Shown piece by piece: positions 5,532 to 10,872 of a DNA stretch of 10,872 nt. The DNA is taken from positions 1 to 10,872 of the forward strand of contig CAXBLG010000097.1 in NCBI GenBank assembly GCA_963976395.1, in the 5' to 3' direction. The position numbers and the translations under genes are program-made. This DNA comes from UBA11612 sp963976395. Its GTDB lineage: Bacteria; Pseudomonadota; Alphaproteobacteria; Rhodospirillales; Rhodospirillaceae. Numbering within the stretch: the first letter of the stretch is position 1; each line of letters starts with the position of its first letter. Under the pieces are notes generated by a model. That model worked only from the letters and a program-made list of their open reading frames with translations, did no database searches and was not told the origin of the DNA.

Positions 5532-7352
5532 CTATCTACGACCAAAAAGCCGCTCAATATCTTTAAGCTTCAATTCCACATAAGTGGGACGCCCATGATT
5601 GCATTGACCGGCATGCGGCGTCACCTCCATTTGGCGCAAGATCGCATTCATCTCGGCCCCATTTAAGCGCCGTCCCGCCCGCACGGACCCGTGGCAGGCT
5701 AGGGTGCCGCAGACATCGCCGAGTCGATCTTTAAGGCTGAGTGCCTCATCCAAGGACGCCAAATCATCCGCAAGGTCGCGAACCAGGCCTTGAATGTCGG
5801 TCTCCCCCAGTAAAGCCGGGATTTCACGCACCACCACCGTTCCGGCGCCGAACGGCTCCAACACCAACCCCAGCTCCGCAAACTCTTTCGCCCGTCCCGC
5901 GAGCCGGGACGCGGACGCCTCATCGAGCTCCACCACTTCGGGAATCAGTAAAATCTGCCGTGCAATGCCTTGCTCACCAAGTGCAGACTTCATCCGTTCA
6001 TACACTAGGCGTTCATGAGCTGCATGCTGATCAACAATCACGATGCCATCGACCGTCTGGGCGACAATGTAAGTTTCATGCACCTGAGCCCGCGCGACGC
6101 CCAAGGGATGGGATTGACCTTCGATTTCGCCATTTTCTTCTCCGCGGACCTCCGGGACCGACGGCGCGAAAGCGAAAATAGACTCTTGGCTTTCTTCTGC
6201 CAGCCCTTGCGCATCAGCCCCTATGGGAGATTGAAGCGCATAGGCTGCGCTGTAGGAGCTTTGACTTCCGGAGCGATACGGCATGACACCGCCTTGCGGT
6301 CTTAAAGACCCCAACGCAGCGTCGCTGACAGTCGTGGACGCTTTGTGCCCGGCTTCAGCCAAAGCGTGTTTTAACGCACCAACCAGAAGACCGCGCACCA
6401 TGCCTGAGTCGCGAAACCTGACTTCGGCTTTTGCCGGATGCACGTTAACGTCCACCTCACGCTGCGGCACATCAAGAAACAAGACGACATACGGATGTCT
6501 ATTGGGCGCCAGGAAGTCGCGATAAGCACCGCGCACCGCACCCGATAGTAGACGGTCACGCACCGGACGGCCGTTCACGAAAAGATATTGAGCCAGGGCA
6601 TTGCCACGGTTAAACGTCGGAACGCCGATATATCCATAAAGCGCCACACCTTCGCGCTCGGCCGCAACCGGCAAGGCGTTCGCGGCAAAGTCTTTGCCCA
6701 AGATCGCCGCGAGGCGCTCAAGGTGAATATCAAACAAGTCCCCCTGGTTTTGACTGACTGGAAGATTGAGGCGGGTTTTACCGTCCGAAGTAAGAGTAAA
6801 AGCGACATTCGAGTGGGCCATCGCCAGCCTCTCGACCGCATCCACGGCATAATTCAACTCGGTTTGCGGTGCTTTCAGAAACTTAAGCCGTGCGGGGGTC
6901 GCATAAAAAATATCTCGCACCTCAATTCGCGTTCCCACCGGATGAGGTGCCGGGACCGGTCCATCCTTACGCCCGCCTGACACCATGACGTACCAGCCAG
7001 AATCGGCGTCCGCAGTGCGGCTGGTCACGGTTAAGCGCGCCACAGACCCGATCGCCGGAAGGGCCTCGCCTCTAAATCCGAGATAATCAATGCTGAGCAG
7101 ATCGTCAGACGGGAGTTTTGACGTCGCATGCCGATCCACAGCGACCGTCAATTCTTGCGCCGTCATCCCGCAACCATTGTCGGTTACCACTATCAACGAA
7201 CGCCCACCGTCCGTAAGCACCACGTCGATACGAGTGGCCCCCGCATCAACGGCATTTTCGACCAACTCTTTAACAGCAGAAGCCGGGCGTTCGACCACCT
7301 CACCGGCCGCAATTTGATTCACAAGGTTAGGAGGCAGCAGCCGAATCGTCAC
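5532..7352 (-). CDS. mutL: DNA mismatch repair protein MutL, endonuclease type
   Basis: A 606-residue protein that links MutS mismatch recognition to strand removal. The N-terminal GHKL ATPase shows NQIAAGEVVERPASAVKELV (12-31), ENAVDAGA, DNGCGM (58-63) and GFRGEAL (92-98), with VNGRPVRD and VNVHPAKAEVRF further on. A linker around 340-420 leads to the C-terminal domain with the nicking-endonuclease metal site DQHA-x2-E-x4-E (D441, H443, E447, E452), ACHG (552-555) and CNHGRP (584-589), as in bacteria lacking MutH. The start is GTG at 7352: it precedes TIRLLPPNLVNQI at the conserved family start and overlaps the pgi stop by four bases (GTGA). An open frame continues 58 codons upstream to 7526, but that part is the shadow of pgi. 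Confidence 0.95.
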   Translation of the reverse strand: MTIRLLPPNLVNQIAAGEVVERPASAVKELVENAVDAGATRIDVVLTDGGRSLIVVTDNGCGMTAQELTVAVDRHATSKLPSDDLLSIDYLGFRGEALPAIGSVARLTVTSRTADADSGWYVMVSGGRKDGPVPAPHPVGTRIEVRDIFYATPARLKFLKAPQTELNYAVDAVERLAMAHSNVAFTLTSDGKTRLNLPVSQNQGDLFDIHLERLAAILGKDFAANALPVAAEREGVALYGYIGVPTFNRGNALAQYLFVNGRPVRDRLLSGAVRGAYRDFLAPNRHPYVVLFLDVPQREVDVNVHPAKAEVRFRDSGMVRGLLVGALKHALAEAGHKASTTVSDAALGSLRPQGGVMPYRSGSQSSYSAAYALQSPIGADAQGLAEESQESIFAFAPSVPEVRGEENGEIEGQSHPLGVARAQVHETYIVAQTVDGIVIVDQHAAHERLVYERMKSALGEQGIARQILLIPEVVELDEASASRLAGRAKEFAELGLVLEPFGAGTVVVREIPALLGETDIQGLVRDLADDLASLDEALSLKDRLGDVCGTLACHGSVRAGRRLNGAEMNAILRQMEVTPHAGQCNHGRPTYVELKLKDIERLFGRR

Positions 7353-8989
7353 GATGCTCTGCCTTTCGCGACTAAATACGCCGCAACCAGCCCAGCCGTC
7401 GAACTGTTGCCTGCTTCCCCTAGGGCGTTCACCGCGCCAGCATCTCCACTCAAGGCCGGTTCGAGTTTTTGCGCCAGCTCCTTGCCCAATTCCACGCCCC
7501 ATTGATCGAAGGCGTTCACACCCCAAACAAGGCTTTGCACAAAAACCTTGTGTTCATAGAGCGCCGTCAGCATTCCGACTGTGTAAGGCGTAACTTCATC
7601 GAGCAGCAGCGTGTTCGACGAACGATTACCTTGAAACATTTTGTGCGGTTTCAAATAATCCGGCGTGTCGGCCAGATCCTCGGCTGTACGCCCCATGGCC
7701 AAAGCTTCAGTTTGGCCAAAAACATTCGACAAAAGGATGTCCCGGTTTTTATCTGAGCCGTTCATGCCCGAAAGTGCTGCGATAAAGTCGCACGGAATAT
7801 GACGCGGGCCTTGATGAAGGAGCTGAAAAAACGAATGCTGACTGTCGGACCCGCCGCCGCCAAATACAATCGGCCCGGCTTTCGTCCCCACCGGAGTACC
7901 GTCCATCATCACGCCCTTGCCGTTGCTCTCCATGTCGAGCTGTTGCACATGCGCTGGAAGCAATCTTAGGCGGTGATCATACGGAAGAACTGCGAGGGCG
8001 GGCGCACCCAGGAAGTCGGCATGCCATATACCGATCATGGCCAGCAACACTGGTAAATTCTGATCCAACGGGGCTGTCTCAAAGTGCCCGTCCATAGCCT
8101 CGGCCCCGGCCAACATTTGGTCAAAAGCCTCAAATCCCCGCACAAGAATCGGCGCCAAACTGACCGCCGACCAAAGCGAATATCGCCCTCCGACCCAATC
8201 CCAAATCGGGAACACACAGTCCTCGGGAATGCCGAAGGCCACGGCTTTATCAGTCGCCGCCGATACGGCCGCCATGTGCGCTGAAGGCGCACGGTCGCCT
8301 AGGTTTGCAACCAGCCACTCTCGCGCCCGCTGCGCATTAGCCATGGTCTCCGACGTCGTAAAAGTTTTAGAACAAATCACGAATAACGTCGCGGCGGGAT
8401 CGAGCCCCTCAAGAACATCGTTCAGTTGCCCGGAGTCTAGGTTGGAAACAAAATCTACGGTCAACTCCGACGGCAGTGCATCCTTAAGGGCGTCTGCAAC
8501 AAACATTGGGCCATTGTGTGAGCCGCCGATGCCGATATTGACGATATGGCGAAACACCTTTCCGGTAGAACCCTTTCGCGCGCCGCCTCTGATATCATCC
8601 GCGAACGACTTGAGTCGCGCGCGCACCGCGCGCACATCGGCCATGACGTCCGTTCCGTCAACATGCAGCGTCCTGTTGTCGCGTTTTCGGAGCGCGATAT
8701 GCAAAGCAGATCGGTTTTCGGTCGCATTAAGCACAGATCCGGAGAACATCGCCGCCCGTCCCGCATCAACGCCACGAGCGTTCGCGAGCTCCAAGAGAAG
8801 CGCCAATGTTTCAGTCGTCATCCGGTTCTTTGAATAATCGACAAGCAATGGCCCATATTTGAACGAGAATCGCGAAAAGCGATCTGGGTCGTCCGCGAAC
8901 AGATCACGCATATGTACAGCGTGCTGTGCCGCCGCGTGCGACTCCAGCGCCTTCCATTCGGGCAGTGTGGTGAGCGGGTGTCCGGTCAC
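7349..8989 (-). CDS. pgi: Glucose-6-phosphate isomerase
   Basis: A 546-residue cytoplasmic enzyme interconverting glucose-6-phosphate and fructose-6-phosphate, close in length to the E. coli enzyme. Catalytic residues are visible: E354 in LDMESNGK, H385 in SDSQHSFF and K503 in FDQWGVELGK. Family signatures DWVGGRYSLWSAVS (264-277) and NAFDQWGVELGK are present, and SKTFTTSET (207-215) forms the phosphate-binding loop. The glycine loop reads GIGGSHNGP (153-161) where most relatives have GGSDLGP, and GGGGSDSQH replaces the usual GEPGTNGQH, marking a divergent subgroup. The start is GTG at 8989; the N-terminal TLPEWKALESHAAAQH aligns with the family N-terminus, so downstream methionines are unlikely. 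No strong Shine-Dalgarno is seen. It is translationally coupled to mutL (GTGA). Confidence 0.95.
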   Translation of the reverse strand: MTGHPLTTLPEWKALESHAAAQHAVHMRDLFADDPDRFSRFSFKYGPLLVDYSKNRMTTETLALLLELANARGVDAGRAAMFSGSVLNATENRSALHIALRKRDNRTLHVDGTDVMADVRAVRARLKSFADDIRGGARKGSTGKVFRHIVNIGIGGSHNGPMFVADALKDALPSELTVDFVSNLDSGQLNDVLEGLDPAATLFVICSKTFTTSETMANAQRAREWLVANLGDRAPSAHMAAVSAATDKAVAFGIPEDCVFPIWDWVGGRYSLWSAVSLAPILVRGFEAFDQMLAGAEAMDGHFETAPLDQNLPVLLAMIGIWHADFLGAPALAVLPYDHRLRLLPAHVQQLDMESNGKGVMMDGTPVGTKAGPIVFGGGGSDSQHSFFQLLHQGPRHIPCDFIAALSGMNGSDKNRDILLSNVFGQTEALAMGRTAEDLADTPDYLKPHKMFQGNRSSNTLLLDEVTPYTVGMLTALYEHKVFVQSLVWGVNAFDQWGVELGKELAQKLEPALSGDAGAVNALGEAGNSSTAGLVAAYLVAKGRAS

Positions 8990-9022
8990 GGCTGGAGATT
9001 CGATCCCTGTGTCATTTACAAC

Positions 9023-9054
9023 GGCACCATATCAACCTGCGGTGCCAAGGCCAA
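9023..9054 (-). promoter_or_regulatory. Candidate sigma70-like promoter of pgi with overlapping inverted repeat
   Basis: On the minus strand, TTGGCC (9054-9049) and TATGGT (9031-9026) are separated by 17 bases and would start transcription about 30 bases before the pgi GTG. The inverted repeat GGCACC (9023-9028) / GGTGCC (9041-9046), with a 12-base centre, overlaps the -10 hexamer and spacer and could be an operator. Both hexamers are imperfect, so this is a pattern match, not proof. The rest of the 148 bp gap 8990-9137 shows no gene and no convincing terminator for the upstream M16 genes. Confidence 0.35.
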
Positions 9055-9137
9055 TCTCCGCGCGCAGGACAGACGGCTCCTCAACTCGTTGAAGGCAATC
9101 GTCCACAACTAAAAAGAGCGGGTATAGGAAATAGAGC

Positions 9138-10472
9138 TTAAGGCTTCACCGGCGCAGCATCCACGTTCTCGGGGCCGACAATGACCACTGTCAGAGCCTC
9201 CGGATCGTACAATTCGTGGGCAACACGCCGGGTATCTTGCACAGTCACCGCCTCGACGAGGCTGTTGCGTTTATCGAGATAGTCGAGCCCCAATTTGTCA
9301 CGCTGAACCGCCAGCAAGATGTCGGCGATACTGCCGGTCGATGTGAACCGAAGCGGCCACGCCCCCGTTAAATACTGCTTCGCGTCCGCGACTTCTTCAG
9401 CCGTCGGGCCGCTATCCGCCATCTTTTTCCATTCGTCGCGAATAATTTTGAGGCTTTCACCGGCCTGTTCCGCTCGCGTGCCAACGGCAGCGGTAATAAT
9501 CGCCCCGGCGTCGTAGGGCGCGAGACCTGTGGATACGCTATAGGCAAGGCCGCGCTTCTCGCGCACTTCGTCCATCAACCGCGACGCGAAGCTGCCACCG
9601 CCAAGCACGTAATCGACCACGGTTGCAGTGTACCAGTCAGGATCTTCGCGCTTAATTCCCTTTTGTCCCATATAGATGACGGTCTGCGGAAGGTTCTTTT
9701 CCACGTGAACCGTACGGCCTTCGGTGGGAATATTTGCTTCCGGCAACTGTGGATTCAATCCGGTTGTTTCAGGCAGCTCTCCAAAAATCTGGTCAACAGC
9801 CCGTCCCAAAGCTTCGGGAGTTATGTCACCGGCCGCACCAATGATCAGCCGATCGCGGCCAAACCTTGATTTGACCCAGTTCAACATGTCTTCACGATCA
9901 ATGCTGGCGATGGATTCAGGTGTGCCGTCGCTTGACCGCCCATAAGGGTGGTCTCCATACAAAGATTCGAACAGCGCGCGCGATGCAATGTAGCCAGGTT
10001 GTTCCATACGGTTTGCGAGTGAGACCAAAATTTGTCGGCGGATACGCTCGACCGGCTCTTCATCGAAACGCGGCGCAGTCAACGTGAGTCGCGTCAACTC
10101 AATCCCGCGCGCGATGTTGGCACTGGTCGTCGTCAATCGACCCCGGGTCATATCGGGGTCTACATTGTACCGTATGGATATCGCTAAATCTTCCAACTCG
10201 GATTGGAATGTGAAGGAATCAAGATCGCCTGCCCCTTCGTCCAATAGGGATGCGACCAAATCAGAAAGGCCCAACTGGTCGACGGGGTCTAGGGCAGAGC
10301 CTCCTGCGAACCCGAAGCTGATGGCCACCACCGGGGTTGTGTGATCTTCCACCAGATAAGCATCAAGACCGCCGGGACTGTGCACCTGCTGTACGGTAAT
10401 TGCATATGCCGGTGCCGCCAAAAGGCCGCAGCTCAATACGACAGCAGCGCGAGTCCAACACATCATATTCAC
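9138..10472 (-). CDS. M16-family peptidase homologue, non-catalytic subunit, exported
   Basis: A 444-residue protein with the two-domain M16 (pitrilysin/MPP-like) fold. A signal peptide covers residues 1-24 (CWTRAAVVLSCGLLAAPAYA), so it acts in the periplasm. Where active M16 enzymes carry HxxEH, this protein has DQLGLSDLVASLLDEG (65-80), with no zinc ligands, so it should be the inactive partner. The C-terminal domain keeps GGGSFASRLMDEVREKRGLA (291-310) with R307 and Y311, the pair that grips substrate in active heterodimers. M16 proteins often work as one active plus one inactive chain, which matches the upstream partner gene. Translation starts at GTG 10472, overlapping the partner's stop (GTGA); ATGs three and four codons... 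downstream at 10466 and 10463 are alternatives. The biological substrate cannot be told. Confidence 0.9.
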   Translation of the reverse strand: MNMMCWTRAAVVLSCGLLAAPAYAITVQQVHSPGGLDAYLVEDHTTPVVAISFGFAGGSALDPVDQLGLSDLVASLLDEGAGDLDSFTFQSELEDLAISIRYNVDPDMTRGRLTTTSANIARGIELTRLTLTAPRFDEEPVERIRRQILVSLANRMEQPGYIASRALFESLYGDHPYGRSSDGTPESIASIDREDMLNWVKSRFGRDRLIIGAAGDITPEALGRAVDQIFGELPETTGLNPQLPEANIPTEGRTVHVEKNLPQTVIYMGQKGIKREDPDWYTATVVDYVLGGGSFASRLMDEVREKRGLAYSVSTGLAPYDAGAIITAAVGTRAEQAGESLKIIRDEWKKMADSGPTAEEVADAKQYLTGAWPLRFTSTGSIADILLAVQRDKLGLDYLDKRNSLVEAVTVQDTRRVAHELYDPEALTVVIVGPENVDAAPVKP

Positions 10473-10872
10473 GGGGCCATCCCTCCTGCAGCGGCAGCGG
10501 TGTCGATTTTGGGCAAGAGTATGCCCGTCACCGACGAATTCTCGGTGAAGAGGCGGCGTGCGGCATCGCGCACCTGCTCTAGTGTAACTTTGGCCAGTTT
10601 ATCCGGATAGGATTCCACATCATCAACGCTGAGGCCCACTGCGAGGGATGCCCCCAATGACCGCGCCGCCGACATTGGAGAATCCGTGGCAAAGGCGAGC
10701 CGTGCAGCGAATCTCGCTTTGGCGCGCTCCACATCCTCGGTTGTGATTCCGTCCTCCAGCAAATCCGCCAGCGCGGCCTCGTAAGCCGCTTCGGCATCCT
10801 CTGGTGTTACGCCGGCACTTGGAATCATCGACACGTAGAACGTCCCGTAGGATACCGCGTCACTTTGGTAGC
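10469..10872 (-). CDS. M16-family peptidase, C-terminal part (cut by window edge)
   Basis: The reading frame stays open to the right edge, so this is the last 133 or so residues of a longer protein; the GTG at 10834 is internal. The visible part begins YQSDAVSYGTFYVSMIPSAG and runs through TPEDAEAAYEAALADLLEDG, TTEDVERAKARFAARLAFATD and VTLEQVRDAARRLF, the usual C-terminal helices of an M16 domain. The N-terminal part that should carry the HxxEH zinc site is outside the window, so activity cannot be checked. Arrangement suggests it is the catalytic partner of the downstream HxxEH-less subunit, with which it overlaps by four bases (GTGA). In comparable operons the first gene is the active one, but that is inference here. 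Confidence 0.85.
   Translation of the reverse strand, partial: YQSDAVSYGTFYVSMIPSAGVTPEDAEAAYEAALADLLEDGITTEDVERAKARFAARLAFATDSPMSAARSLGASLAVGLSVDDVESYPDKLAKVTLEQVRDAARRLFTENSSVTGILLPKIDTAAAAGGMAP

Noticed and set aside
7353..7526. 58-codon upstream extension of mutL
   Set aside because: The extension lies entirely inside pgi in another frame, and MutL homology begins at the GTG at 7352.
8229..8837. 202-codon plus-strand open frame opposite pgi
   Set aside because: Antisense shadow of a clearly real gene; Ser/Arg-rich translation without motifs.
9105..9137. Possible terminator after the M16 genes, with CTCTTTTTAG on the minus strand
   Set aside because: A short T-run exists, but only a direct repeat (GCTCT) and no stem precedes it.

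Overview
The window looks like ordinary chromosomal sequence from a moderately GC-rich alphaproteobacterium, most plausibly of the Rhodospirillales or a related order. This is inferred from gene content and family resemblance: an endonuclease-type MutL, a paired M16 peptidase operon beside mutL, and tadA, an RluB-type synthase and rsmD lying close together. No rRNA, tRNA, CRISPR array, phage or transposase gene was seen. Eleven protein-coding genes are supported, one of them cut by the right edge.

Left part (1-1299): on the minus strand, tadA (tRNA adenosine deaminase) is followed by a small secreted protein of unknown role. The 210 bp between them holds the most unusual feature of the window: two tandem imperfect palindromes of about 80 and 75 bp, each bounded by CTAGTACC/GGTACTAG. 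Their stem sequences differ but their layout is the same, in mirrored orientation. The tadA/SLT divergent intergenic region carries phased TTAA/GTAA half-sites that resemble degenerate CtrA boxes.

Middle (1300-4580): on the plus strand, a lytic transglycosylase-like protein without a signal peptide is followed by a three-gene, translationally coupled run (4-nt stop/start overlaps). The run encodes a class I glutamine-amidotransferase-like hydrolase (PuuD-like), an RluB-family rRNA pseudouridine synthase and the 16S rRNA methyltransferase RsmD. The start of the first coupled gene has its Shine-Dalgarno sequence inside a potential hairpin.

Right part (4591-10872): everything is on the minus strand, reading from the right edge. 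A truncated M16 peptidase is coupled by GTGA to a second, non-catalytic M16 subunit with a signal peptide. After a 148 bp gap with a candidate promoter comes pgi (glucose-6-phosphate isomerase), coupled by GTGA to mutL, and then an uncharacterised Rossmann/methyltransferase-like protein 14 bp further on. This last gene converges on rsmD with 10 bp between stops.

Most of the window is therefore housekeeping: tRNA and rRNA modification, mismatch repair, central carbon metabolism and envelope proteolysis. The parts that merit a second look are the twin hairpin elements, the unannotated methyltransferase-like gene after mutL, and the RNA hairpin over the PuuD-like start.
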